DNA of 64,000 nucleotides from Pararhizobium capsulatum DSM 1112. GTDB lineage: Bacteria > Pseudomonadota > Alphaproteobacteria > Rhizobiales > Rhizobiaceae. Of the stretch, positions 24,717-33,166 are shown piece after piece. The stretch is taken from assembly GCF_030814475.1 (NCBI RefSeq), contig NZ_JAUSVF010000002.1, positions 1 to 64,000 of the forward strand. Reading direction: 5' to 3'. Position numbers and translations under genes: made by a program. Position 1 is the first letter of the stretch, and each line of letters begins with the position of its first letter. The notes below the pieces were generated by a model. The model had not been told where the DNA came from, did not search any database, and saw only the letters and a list, made by a program, of their open reading frames with translations.

Positions 24717-26282
24717 ATGACATTCAACCCCACGCGCCGACAGGTACTTGTCGGCGGCGCGTCCATCGCGACCATCGTCGCCTTTGGAGGCGTTCATCCC
24801 GCCGTCGCAAACGAGGACCGCACCAAGATTGCAGTTCGCGTCGAGAAGGACCTTTCCAATCTCGATCCCGCCAACCGTTCCGGCCCGGTCGATCTTAACG
24901 TGATCTGGTCGGTGCAGCAGGGCCTGATCTCGTTCAAGCCGGGCTCGACGGAATGGGAGCTCGACGCTGCAGAAGAGCTTGAACAGGTCAGCGACACCGA
25001 AATCCGCTTCAAGCTGCGCAGCGGCCTCGCCTTTACCGGCGGCTATGGCGACCTGACGGCCGAAGACGTGAAATTCTCCTTCGAGCGCTTCATCAAGCCG
25101 GATAGCGAAGGCAAGCCCGTTACCTACGCCAAGGATTGGTCCGCACTTGATCGCGTCGAAGTGACCGGCCCGCTCGAAGGCCGTATCATCCTGAAGAACC
25201 CAGCACCGGCGCTTTACACGATCGCGTTGGCCGATGGCTCTGGCCGTATTCTCTCGAAGAAGGCTTTCGAAGCCCTCGGAGAAAAGGCAATCGCCACGAA
25301 GTTGATCGGCAGCGGTCCTTACGTGCTCAAGGAATGGACCCCGCGCGAGCAGTTCGTCCTTGAAATCAACCCGGACTACAAGGGCGCGATCAAGCCGCAC
25401 TTCCTTCAGATCGTCGGCAAGCCGATTGGCGAGCAGAAGACCGCCGAGATCGCCTTCCAGTCCGGCGAGATCGACTTCACCGCCATCGACCCGGAAAGCG
25501 GCAAGGCGTTGGCGGAATTGCCGGATGCGAGCGTGACGCAAATTCCGGCGATCGACTATGTCTGGTTCGGCCCCAACATCGAGAAGGCGCCATTCGACGA
25601 TATCCGCGTGCGTCAGGCGCTTCGCTATGCCGTCGATATCGACGCGATCCTGCAGGGTGCCTATTCCGGCATCTATCCGCGGGCCAATTCGTTGCTGGCG
25701 CCGAGCCTGCTCGGCTACTGGAAAGACGCGCCGGTTCACGCCCGCGATCTGGAAAAAGCCCAGGCTCTCCTCGCAGAAGCCGGTCATGCCGATGGCTTCA
25801 AGACGAAGCTGACGATCGAAGCCAATGCCCGCTACGAGGCGATCGCCCAGATCATCCAGGCCAATCTGGCCGAAGTCGGCATCGAGGTGGAGATCGAGGC
25901 GCTGGAATCCGCAGCCTATTGGGCGCTCGGCGAAAATGATGCCAGCAAGGACCTCGAGTTGTCGCTGATCAAGTACAACGGCAAGTTCGACCCCGGCTTC
26001 CAGACACAGTGGTTCACCTCGGCGCAGGTTGGCCAGTGGAACTGGCAGCGCTGGAAGAGCGCCGATTTCGACGCGCTGCATGAAAAGGGTGGCGTCACCG
26101 TCGATCCGGCCGAGCGCGAGAAGATCTACATCGAGGCGCAGAAGCTGCTCGACGAATCCGCCGCCTTCATCTGGATCACCCACAATCTCAATGCCTTCGC
26201 CTCGCGAAAGTGGTTGAAGCCGGGCGTCCTGCCGAATGGCAACAACTGGCTTTACACGGCCTTTACGGAAGCGACGGCCTGA
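24717..26282 (+). CDS. peptide/nickel-type ABC transporter substrate-binding protein (SBP family 5), Tat-type leader
   Basis: 521-residue family 5 binding protein (DppA/OppA fold). The leader TRRQVLVGGASIATIVAFGG carries a twin arginine. The mature part shows DLTAEDVKFSFERF and PFDDIRVRQALRYAVD, the two most typical family segments. GGAGGGAAATTCC precedes the ATG. It starts a five-gene plus-strand operon encoding a complete Dpp/Opp-type importer. Family 5 ligands include peptides, nickel, sugars and glutathione. The sulfur context (glutathione or another thiol peptide, or a thioether) is suggestive only. Confidence 0.88.
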   Translation: MTFNPTRRQVLVGGASIATIVAFGGVHPAVANEDRTKIAVRVEKDLSNLDPANRSGPVDLNVIWSVQQGLISFKPGSTEWELDAAEELEQVSDTEIRFKLRSGLAFTGGYGDLTAEDVKFSFERFIKPDSEGKPVTYAKDWSALDRVEVTGPLEGRIILKNPAPALYTIALADGSGRILSKKAFEALGEKAIATKLIGSGPYVLKEWTPREQFVLEINPDYKGAIKPHFLQIVGKPIGEQKTAEIAFQSGEIDFTAIDPESGKALAELPDASVTQIPAIDYVWFGPNIEKAPFDDIRVRQALRYAVDIDAILQGAYSGIYPRANSLLAPSLLGYWKDAPVHARDLEKAQALLAEAGHADGFKTKLTIEANARYEAIAQIIQANLAEVGIEVEIEALESAAYWALGENDASKDLELSLIKYNGKFDPGFQTQWFTSAQVGQWNWQRWKSADFDALHEKGGVTVDPAEREKIYIEAQKLLDESAAFIWITHNLNAFASRKWLKPGVLPNGNNWLYTAFTEATA

Positions 26283-26324
26283 TCCGGTGACTGACTTTGA
26301 AATGAAACACGGGGATGCGCTGCG

Positions 26325-27302
26325 ATGAGGAGCGCGTCCCTCCAGATCCATCTCGCCTTCAAGCTGGCGACGGCGCTTCTCGCCGTTGCCGGCTCTGTCG
26401 TGCTTCTGATGGCGCTGACACGGCTGATCCCCGGCGACCCCGCGACCGTGATCCTGGGTTCACGCGCGACGCCCGAGGCCGTCGCAGCCCTCAACGCCCG
26501 CATCGGCCTCGACAAACCGCTGGTCGAGCAGGTCTTCGTCTTCTTCGGCCGGCTGGTTTCCGGCGATCTCGGGGAAGATGTCTTCAACGGCCGCCCGGTC
26601 CTTGCCCTCGTCGCCTCTGCCCTGCCGAACACGGTAGCGCTCGCGATTTCCGCCATGCTCTGTGCCATCGCGCTCGGCGTGCCGCTCGCTCTCCTCTCCG
26701 CGCGCTGGCCGGGCGGCAAGATCGATCGGCTGATCGCGTTCCTGAGCGTCGGCTTCATCTCGACGCCGAGTTTCGTCGTTTCGGTTTTCCTGCTGATGGT
26801 ATTTTCCGTGACGCTGCGCTGGTTTCCGGTGCTGGGGGCCGGCGAAAGCGGCGATCTCGGGGACCAACTCTGGCATCTGGTATTGCCGACTGCAGCGCTC
26901 GCCGCCGGATGGGTGGGCTATATCGCCCGCCTGCTGCGTTCGTCGCTTTTGGAAGTGCTCGGGGAAAACCATATCCGTACGCTGCGTGCCTATGGTGTCA
27001 GCGAAACGAAGATCCTCGTGAAATACGCGCTGAAACCAGCGGTGCTGCCGACGGTCGCCGTGCTGGGCATGGGTTTCGGCGAACTGCTCGGCGGCGCGGT
27101 TTTTGCCGAGGTGATCTTTAACCGTCCCGGCCTCGGCTCGCTGATCTACGATGCGATCCGCACGCGTAACTATCCGGTGGTGCAGGGCGGCGTCTTCGTC
27201 ATTGTGCTGCTTTATGTGCTCACCAATCTCGTTGCCGATCTGTCGCAAAGCCTGATCGATCCACGCGAGCGCTCTCGCCTCATCTCCGGCCGGGGGCAGT
27301 GA
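26325..27302 (+). CDS. peptide-type ABC transporter permease (DppB/OppB family)
   Basis: 325-residue permease with six helices. It has the DppB-type LTRLIPGDPA.VILG segment after the first helix, a GLDKPLVEQ loop, the EAA loop LLEVLGENHIRTLRAYGVSETKI in outline, and the closing FNRPGLGSLIYDAI motif. It starts 42 bp after the SBP gene and one base before the second permease gene. It pairs with DppC-type 27304-28137. Confidence 0.9.
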   Translation: MRSASLQIHLAFKLATALLAVAGSVVLLMALTRLIPGDPATVILGSRATPEAVAALNARIGLDKPLVEQVFVFFGRLVSGDLGEDVFNGRPVLALVASALPNTVALAISAMLCAIALGVPLALLSARWPGGKIDRLIAFLSVGFISTPSFVVSVFLLMVFSVTLRWFPVLGAGESGDLGDQLWHLVLPTAALAAGWVGYIARLLRSSLLEVLGENHIRTLRAYGVSETKILVKYALKPAVLPTVAVLGMGFGELLGGAVFAEVIFNRPGLGSLIYDAIRTRNYPVVQGGVFVIVLLYVLTNLVADLSQSLIDPRERSRLISGRGQ

Positions 27303-27303
27303 T

Positions 27304-28137
27304 ATGAACGTGCTCGCCGATCTCTCCCGCCGCCCCGGCGGCACTTTTGCGCTTTTTGCCGTGACGCTGCTCTGTCTGATCGCGATCGCTGCCCCGCTGA
27401 TTGCGCCCTATGGGCCCAACGCCATTGCACCGGCCAACCGGCTCATGGACCCCTCGCTGCAACACTTACTCGGCACCGACCATCTCGGCCGCGATATCCT
27501 CAGCCGCCTGATTTTTGGCGCACGCGTTGCATTGGGCATATCGCTCTCGGTCATCGCCATTTCGCTGACGACCGGCGTCACGCTCGGCATAGCATCGGCG
27601 CTTTCACTGCGTGCTGTCGATTTCGTCATCGTCGGCATCTTCGACGTCGTCACCTCATTTCCGAGCATCATCCTTGCGCTGGCGCTGGTTGCCGTCTTCG
27701 GACCCGGCCTCGGCAATGTCGTGCTGCTGGTCAGCATCGTGTTCATTCCGCATTTCGGCCGCGTCGCCCGCGCCCAGACGATCGCCATCCGCAACAGCCC
27801 GTTCATCGAGGCCGAAAGGGTGCTCGGCGCGGAACCTTGGCGGGTGATCTTGCACCATGTCACGCCCAACATCATCGGCCCGATCTTCGTGCTCGCCTGC
27901 ATGGACATCCCGGTCGTCATCACCATCGAGGCCGGTTTGAGCTTCCTCGGGCTTGGCGTACGTCCGCCGCTCGCCAGCTGGGGCAACCTCTTGAATGACG
28001 GCTACACCTATCTCGACCAGTCGCCCTGGCTCGCCACCTTTTCCGGCTTGGCGCTAATCCTCGCCACGCTCGGCTTTGCGCTGCTCGGCGAAGCTTTGCG
28101 CGACACGCTGGATCCGAAGCTGAGGAAAACCCTGTGA
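27304..28137 (+). CDS. peptide-type ABC transporter permease (DppC/OppC family)
   Basis: 277-residue permease with six helices. LGTDHLGRDILSRLIFGAR, the classic DppC signature, is at about 57-75, and SFLGLGVRPPLASWGNLL lies near the C-terminus. The family EAA loop is EAERVLGAEPWRVI. The gene overlaps the downstream ATPase start (GTGA). Confidence 0.9.
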   Translation: MNVLADLSRRPGGTFALFAVTLLCLIAIAAPLIAPYGPNAIAPANRLMDPSLQHLLGTDHLGRDILSRLIFGARVALGISLSVIAISLTTGVTLGIASALSLRAVDFVIVGIFDVVTSFPSIILALALVAVFGPGLGNVVLLVSIVFIPHFGRVARAQTIAIRNSPFIEAERVLGAEPWRVILHHVTPNIIGPIFVLACMDIPVVITIEAGLSFLGLGVRPPLASWGNLLNDGYTYLDQSPWLATFSGLALILATLGFALLGEALRDTLDPKLRKTL

Positions 28138-29108
28138 CGGACACCCTCCTCACCATCGAAAACCTCAACGTCTCCTACCGTGGCGACGGGAACACAGCCC
28201 ATATCCTCAATGGCGTCGATATCACCATCCGGCGCGGCCAATCCGTCGGCCTCGTCGGCGAAAGCGGCAGCGGCAAGTCGACGGTCGCCTTCGCCATGCT
28301 CGGCCTGCTCGCCGGCAATGCCGAGATTTCGGCTGATCGCGCCGCCTTCGACGGCCACGATACGAATTTAGCCAGCGACGAACCGACGGCCCTGCGCGGC
28401 ACCGAGATCGCCATGATCTTTCAGGACCCCATGACGGCGCTGAACCCGATGTTCACCATCGGCGCCCAGCTCGTCGATATCCAGCGGCGGCGGTTTCCGA
28501 AGGAAAACCGGCGCAAGCTCTGGGCGCGGGCCGAAGCCGTGCTGGCCGATGTCGGCGTGCAGGATGCGGCTGATCGTATGCACTGCTATCCGCACGAGTT
28601 TTCCGGCGGCATGCGCCAGCGCGTGGTGATCGCCATGGCGCTTCTGGTCGAACCGAAGCTCTTGATCGCCGATGAGCCAACGACGGCGCTTGACGCCACA
28701 ATCGAGGCGCAGGTGGTCGAGGTGCTGCATCGCCTGCGGCAAAAGACCGCCGCATCCATGCTGGTCGTCAGCCACAGCATGGGGCTGATCGCCGAACTCT
28801 GCGACAGCGTCATCGTCATGTATGCGGGAACGGTGGTGGAGAGCGGGCCGGTCGGCGACGTGCTGCATCGTCCGCGCCACCCCTATACCCGCGCGCTGCT
28901 TGACTGCGAGATCGATCCCTACGCCGCCTTCGATCCCTCGCAGGACCTTGCGACGATCCCCGGCAACGTGCCCGATCCCGCCCGTCGTCCCGAAGGCTGC
29001 ATCTTTGCCGGCCGTTGTCCATCCCGCCACTATCGCTGTCGCGAAAGGCCGCCGCGCAGGCAGGTCGGCGGCGGACAGAGCTATTCCTGCTGGCTGGAGG
29101 CTGCCTGA
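28134..29108 (+). CDS. peptide-type ABC transporter ATPase (DppD/OppD family)
   Basis: 324-residue ATPase starting with GTG. It has Walker A GESGSGKST, FQDPMTALNPMFTIG, the signature FSGGMRQRVVIAMAL, Walker B LLIADEPTTALD and the C-terminal oligopeptide extension with cysteines (GCIFAGRCPSRHYRCRERPP in outline). That Cys-rich tail is typical of DppD/OppD and can hold an iron-sulfur cluster. It overlaps the partner ATPase by one base (TGATG). Confidence 0.9.
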   Translation: MTDTLLTIENLNVSYRGDGNTAHILNGVDITIRRGQSVGLVGESGSGKSTVAFAMLGLLAGNAEISADRAAFDGHDTNLASDEPTALRGTEIAMIFQDPMTALNPMFTIGAQLVDIQRRRFPKENRRKLWARAEAVLADVGVQDAADRMHCYPHEFSGGMRQRVVIAMALLVEPKLLIADEPTTALDATIEAQVVEVLHRLRQKTAASMLVVSHSMGLIAELCDSVIVMYAGTVVESGPVGDVLHRPRHPYTRALLDCEIDPYAAFDPSQDLATIPGNVPDPARRPEGCIFAGRCPSRHYRCRERPPRRQVGGGQSYSCWLEAA

Positions 29109-30094
29109 TGACCGCGACAGCCCTGACCCTCCCCGCACTTACCCTGAAAGATGCCGTGGTTCGCTACGACCGGCTGATAGCCGTCGATGGTGTTTCGCTG
29201 GAACTGCGACGCGGCGAGACGCTAGGCCTCGTCGGTGAAAGCGGTTGCGGAAAATCCTCCGTCGCCCGCGCCATCGTCGGGCTGCAGCCACTTGCGTCAG
29301 GTACGCTGACGATCGAGGGCGAGACGCTGCAGGACGTGCCGCCCAAGCGCCGCGGCGATCTGCAGCGCCGGATCCAGCTGCTGTTTCAGGACCCGGCCGC
29401 CTCGCTGTCACCACGCATGACGGTGCGCTCGCTCCTCGCCGAGCCGCTGAAAATCCGGAAACTCCACACACCTGAGAGCGCGGCACGGATCGTGGCGCTC
29501 GCGGAAAGCATCGGTCTCGGCGAACAGCTTCTGTCGCGCTATCCCCACCAGCTGAGCGGCGGGCAGGCGCGGCGCGTGGCGCTGGTGCGGGCGCTTGCCG
29601 CCGAACCCTCGATCATCGTCGCCGACGAACCGACAGCCGGCCTCGACATCTCCATCCAGGGCGAACTGCTCAACCTGCTTCGGGCTCTTCGCGATCGACT
29701 GGGGCTCAGCTACCTGTTGATCTCCCACAACCTCAATGTCGTTGGCCGCGTGACCGATCGCGTGGCGGTGATGTATCTCGGCCAGATCGTCGAAAGCGGG
29801 CCGACGGCCGCCTTGTTCCGCGATCCCGCGCATCCCTATACGCGGGCGCTGCTCTCGGCCAACTTGACGTTCGATCCCAGTCGCCGCCGCGAGCGCATCG
29901 TTCTGTCCGGCGAGCTGCCGAGCCCGAGCAACCCGCCGTCCGGCTGCCGCTTCCACAAACGCTGTCCGCTGGCCCAGCCGAGATGCGCAAGTGATATCCC
30001 CGCGCTTCAAGCCGGCGCGGATGGTCGCAACGTCGCCTGCCACTTCCAGCTTGCCGCGGAAGCGGTTGTCAGACCTCAGGCGATGGTGGGGTAA
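29108..30094 (+). CDS. peptide-type ABC transporter ATPase (DppF/OppF family)
   Basis: 328-residue ATPase with Walker A GESGCGKSS, LFQDPAASLSPRMTV, the signature LSGGQARRVALVRALA, DEPTAGLDISIQ, and the C-terminal tail GCRFHKRCPLAQPRC. The start at 29108 follows directly on the DppD stop; a longer frame upstream belongs to the preceding gene. It ends the importer operon, overlapping by 19 bp the convergent PhnD-like SBP gene. Confidence 0.9.
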   Translation: MTATALTLPALTLKDAVVRYDRLIAVDGVSLELRRGETLGLVGESGCGKSSVARAIVGLQPLASGTLTIEGETLQDVPPKRRGDLQRRIQLLFQDPAASLSPRMTVRSLLAEPLKIRKLHTPESAARIVALAESIGLGEQLLSRYPHQLSGGQARRVALVRALAAEPSIIVADEPTAGLDISIQGELLNLLRALRDRLGLSYLLISHNLNVVGRVTDRVAVMYLGQIVESGPTAALFRDPAHPYTRALLSANLTFDPSRRRERIVLSGELPSPSNPPSGCRFHKRCPLAQPRCASDIPALQAGADGRNVACHFQLAAEAVVRPQAMVG

Positions 30095-30882
30095 CCTTGG
30101 TCAGCGGCCTCCCGATCCAGCTCCGCCAGCACTTCATAATCGGCATCGCCGAGCAGGCTGATGCCGCGCAGCGAGAGCGTGTCGCACACTGCGGCAAGCT
30201 CAGGATCGGCAATGGTTTCCGAGAGGGCGCGGCGCAGGATGATGAGGTCCTTGGGCGACGTCGCGGCGCCGGTGATGAACGGCAGGCCCGGTCCCCGGGG
30301 CGTCTCCGCGAGGATTCGTACGCCCGCGACACGATCGGGATCGAAACGCAGAGTATTGCCGAAGGTGACGCAATCGATCGCCGCGACATCCGCCTTCCCG
30401 CTCGAAACGGCATCGATGCTCGCCCGGTGGCCACCGGTCTCTTTGACCGAGGAGAAGAACCGGCCATCGACGGCATGCGGCGCCACGAAGGCCCGAAACA
30501 GGTTGTAGCCGGAATTGCTGCCGGGTTCATTGATGGCGGCCCGTGCGCCGCGCAGTTCCTCGATCGACTGCGCGGCCGAGTTGGCATTGACGATGATAAA
30601 GCTGCATTTCAGCGGTCCGTCACAACCATCAAGCCCATAAACCGGCGACGCCACCAGCTGCACCTTGCCGCGCAGATGCTGGACGTAAGGATATCCGCAG
30701 GTCTGGCCGAACAGCAGGTCGGGGCGCAGCCAGGCTTCGTCGTAGCGGACATCCTCGTCCAAAGCCTGTGGCGCATCGAGCCCAAAGCCACGAATGCGCT
30801 TCCCCAGCGCCTCCCAGAACAGCCGCGTAGCCTCCGCAACCGGGGCCGGGCTGACATACATGGCGAGACTGGCAAGCGACAT
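30076..30882 (-). CDS. PhnD-like phosphate/phosphonate-type binding protein, orphan
   Basis: 268-residue protein of the ABC phosphate/phosphonate periplasmic-binding (PhnD-like, PF12974) type. It has the segments DEDVRYDEAWLRPDLLFGQTCGYPYV in outline, INEPGSNSGYNLFRAFV, GGHRASIDAVSSGKADVAAIDCVTF and the LGDADYE.L tail. No convincing signal peptide is present with the start at 30882 (GGAG nine bases upstream), so it may be cytoplasmic or use a non-classical leader. There are no PhnC/PhnE partners nearby. It is divergent from the AprA-like flavoprotein and shares its promoter dyad, so a ligand-sensing or delivery role in the sulfur programme is possible. Confidence 0.8.
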   Translation of the reverse strand: MSLASLAMYVSPAPVAEATRLFWEALGKRIRGFGLDAPQALDEDVRYDEAWLRPDLLFGQTCGYPYVQHLRGKVQLVASPVYGLDGCDGPLKCSFIIVNANSAAQSIEELRGARAAINEPGSNSGYNLFRAFVAPHAVDGRFFSSVKETGGHRASIDAVSSGKADVAAIDCVTFGNTLRFDPDRVAGVRILAETPRGPGLPFITGAATSPKDLIILRRALSETIADPELAAVCDTLSLRGISLLGDADYEVLAELDREAADQGYPTIA

Positions 30883-30912
30883 CGGGAAGACTCCGGAAAA
30901 ACAGTTCGAAAA

Positions 30913-30929
30913 CCTATGCAATACATAGA
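30913..30929. promoter_or_regulatory. CCTA-N9-TAGA dyad in divergent promoter region
   Basis: CCTA-TGCAATACA-TAGA, containing CTATG-N5-CATAG inner symmetry, lies in the 86-bp gap between the PhnD-like gene (31-47 bp upstream) and the AprA-like gene (40-56 bp upstream). It matches seven of eight half-site positions of the TCTA-N9-TAGA set, so one regulator could control both directions. Confidence 0.5.
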
Positions 30930-30968
30930 TTTAAACCGCAACGAAATTTCGTTGAAAGGATGCCTGCC

Positions 30969-32573
30969 ATGAACACGTCCGCACAGGAAACCCGCCCTTC
31001 GTCAGCAACTGAGATCGCTTGCGACGTACTGGTCATCGGCGGCGGCCCCGCAGGATGCTGGGCGGCACTGGAAGCCTCGGGCGCCAAGGCCAGGGTCGTG
31101 CTGGTCGAGAAAGGCTACTGCGGCAGCTCCGGCGCGACGGCTTCGGCCGGCACCCAGATCTGGTATGTGCCGCCGGACCCGACTGAGCGCGAAGAAGCGA
31201 TGGCAAGCCGCGAGGCGATGGGCGGCTATCTTTCCGAACGCTCCTGGATGGCGCCCGTTCTCGACAGGACCTATGAGAGCGTCAACCGGCTGGCGGACTG
31301 GGGCTACCCCTTCCCTGTCGATGACAGGGGCGAGCAGCAGCGCATCTCCGTGCAGGGGCCGGAATACATGCGGCTGTTGCGGCGGCGGGTGAAGAATGCC
31401 GGCGTCACCATTCTCGATCACCATCCCGCCACGCGACTGCTGACTAACGGCGGCGCCGTCGTCGGTGCAAGCGGCCTGCGCCGACAGGAAGGCGGGCAAT
31501 GGACAGTGCGCGCCGGCGCAGTAATATTGGCGGCAGGCGGCTGCGCCTTTATGAGCAAGGCGCTCGGCTGCGACGTGCTGACCGGCGACGGTTACCTGAT
31601 GGGCGCGGAAGCGGGCGCCGAGCTTTCCGGTATGGAATTCTCCTCGGCCTATGCCATCTCACCGGCCTTCGCCTCGATTACCAAGACAGCGCTCTATCGT
31701 TTTGCGCAGTTCTACCGCAAGGATCAGAGCGTGATCGAAGGCGCCGGCTCCGCCCGTGGCCGCTCGATTGTCGCCCGCACGCTGCTCTCCGAGCCCGTCT
31801 ATGCCCGGCTCGATCTTGCCGAAACGGATGAGGTGAAGGCGATCCTGCGGCGCGCCCAGCCGAATTTCTTTGTGCCCTTCGACCGCCGCGGCATCGATCC
31901 GTTCACCGAGTTCTTCGAGGTTAAGCTTCGTCTTGAAGGCACGGTACGCGGCACCGGCGGTCTGCGGCTGACCGGCCTCGACTGCGCCACCACCGTTGCC
32001 GGGCTCTATGCTGCCGGCGACAACGCTACGCGCGAGCCGATCTGCGGCGGCTTCACCGGCGGTGGCAGCCACAACGCCGCCTGGGCGATTTCGACCGGCA
32101 CCTATGCCGGCGCCTCCGCTGCCGCCTTTGCCCAGCAGAAGACCGGTGCGCTGGATATCCATACCCCTCAACCCCCATCGCGCGTCAGAGAAACGGTCAT
32201 CGACCCCCAAGCCATCATCAAGGCGGTACAGGACGAAGTCTTCCCGCTCCACATCAACTATTTCCGCACCCATGCGGGCCTCACGGCATCGCTGGAGCGC
32301 CTTGACCGGCTTTGGGAGGAGATCGCCGCAGCAACGGTCGCGGACGAGAGCCAGATTCTGCAACTGCGCCAGGCACAGGCGATGACCGCCACCGCCCGCT
32401 TCATGTATCGCGCAGCACTTTCCCGCACGGAAAGCCGCGGCATGCACCGACGAGAAGACTTTCCCAAGCAAGACCCTGGCCAGCATCACCGACTGGTCGT
32501 TGGTGGCCTCGATACCATCACCGTCCGGCAAGAAACAATCGATCCCGGCGCCTACAGGGAGGCTGCGGAATAA
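30969..32573 (+). CDS. FAD-dependent oxidoreductase, fumarate reductase/AprA-like
   Basis: 534-residue flavoprotein. The FAD-binding dinucleotide fold is at the N-terminus (VLVIGGGPAGCWAALEASG, about residues 20-38), followed by EKGYCGSSGATASAG and a second FAD segment GLYAAGDNATREPICGGFTGGGSHNAAWA in outline. The gene and its one-base-overlapping ferredoxin mirror the two-subunit layout of adenylylsulfate reductase (AprA flavoprotein plus AprB ferredoxin) and fumarate reductase-like pairs. The substrate-site residues could not be verified. Electron transfer would run between FAD and the two clusters of the ferredoxin. AAGG sits before the ATG at 30969. The role in sulfur oxidation/reduction is inference from layout and neighbourhood. 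Confidence 0.82.
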   Translation: MNTSAQETRPSSATEIACDVLVIGGGPAGCWAALEASGAKARVVLVEKGYCGSSGATASAGTQIWYVPPDPTEREEAMASREAMGGYLSERSWMAPVLDRTYESVNRLADWGYPFPVDDRGEQQRISVQGPEYMRLLRRRVKNAGVTILDHHPATRLLTNGGAVVGASGLRRQEGGQWTVRAGAVILAAGGCAFMSKALGCDVLTGDGYLMGAEAGAELSGMEFSSAYAISPAFASITKTALYRFAQFYRKDQSVIEGAGSARGRSIVARTLLSEPVYARLDLAETDEVKAILRRAQPNFFVPFDRRGIDPFTEFFEVKLRLEGTVRGTGGLRLTGLDCATTVAGLYAAGDNATREPICGGFTGGGSHNAAWAISTGTYAGASAAAFAQQKTGALDIHTPQPPSRVRETVIDPQAIIKAVQDEVFPLHINYFRTHAGLTASLERLDRLWEEIAAATVADESQILQLRQAQAMTATARFMYRAALSRTESRGMHRREDFPKQDPGQHHRLVVGGLDTITVRQETIDPGAYREAAE

Positions 32574-32893
32574 TGATCGAGGTTCTGGATACCGATACCT
32601 GCACGGACTGCAATCTCTGCGTCCAGGTCTGCCCGACCAATGTCTTCGAAGCCATACCGAACGGTCCGCCTCAAATCCTGCGGCAGGCATCCTGCCAAAC
32701 CTGCTTCATGTGCGAGGCTTATTGCCCGGTGGATGCGCTCTATGTCGATCCAGACGCAGAACTCGTGCAGGGGCTGACGGTCGAAGGCGTGCGTGAAAAC
32801 AATCTCTTCGGCAGCTACCGAAAGGCCATCGGCTGGCACAAGGAAACCCGTCACCGCCGCCATGTCGACGATCACTTCCGAATTCCCCAGTGA
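32573..32893 (+). CDS. 2x[4Fe-4S] ferredoxin, partner of the AprA-like flavoprotein
   Basis: 106-residue ferredoxin with two four-cysteine motifs, CTDCNLCVQVCP (residues about 10-21) and CQTCFMCEAYCP (about 41-52). The C-terminal tail of about 50 residues has no further cysteines and is shorter than that of classical AprB. Translation is coupled to the flavoprotein (TAATG). It should accept or donate electrons for the upstream FAD subunit. It is the last intact gene before the decayed region. Confidence 0.88.
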   Translation: MIEVLDTDTCTDCNLCVQVCPTNVFEAIPNGPPQILRQASCQTCFMCEAYCPVDALYVDPDAELVQGLTVEGVRENNLFGSYRKAIGWHKETRHRRHVDDHFRIPQ

Positions 32894-32950
32894 GTGGCCG
32901 CGATCGAATTCACGTGGCGGGCGTAGTACAGACACCGGGTGGTTCATTTT

Positions 32951-33166
32951 TCATGCACAGCCGCTCAAACAGAGGTCGGCCACGGCGTTAACAGCAAAGC
33001 CCCGGTGGTCGGCATTACAGGTTGCGCCTTTGCCCGCGCCACTGTCATGGCCGATGGGATACTGGCAGGTGGGGTTGTACTCCAAGGGTAGCGCGAGTTC
33101 GATGAAGGATCCTGCATCCACGCCATGCTTGGAAGAAAAGCCCAGACCAATGCAGACCGACCCAAC
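32951..33166 (-). other. unresolved open stretch following the aldo/keto reductase remnant
   Basis: On the minus strand, in the same frame as the reductase remnant and directly after its TGA, about 71 codons stay open to a TGA at 32951-32953. The translation (VCIGLGF..., then ELALPLEYNPTCQYPIG and ending LCLSGCA) has no start codon with a ribosome site and no family I recognise. It may be a fragment of another broken gene or chance. Confidence 0.25.

Noticed and set aside
24561..26351. 596-codon minus-strand open frame
   Set aside because: Antisense to the family 5 SBP gene, which has a ribosome site, Tat leader and conserved motifs.
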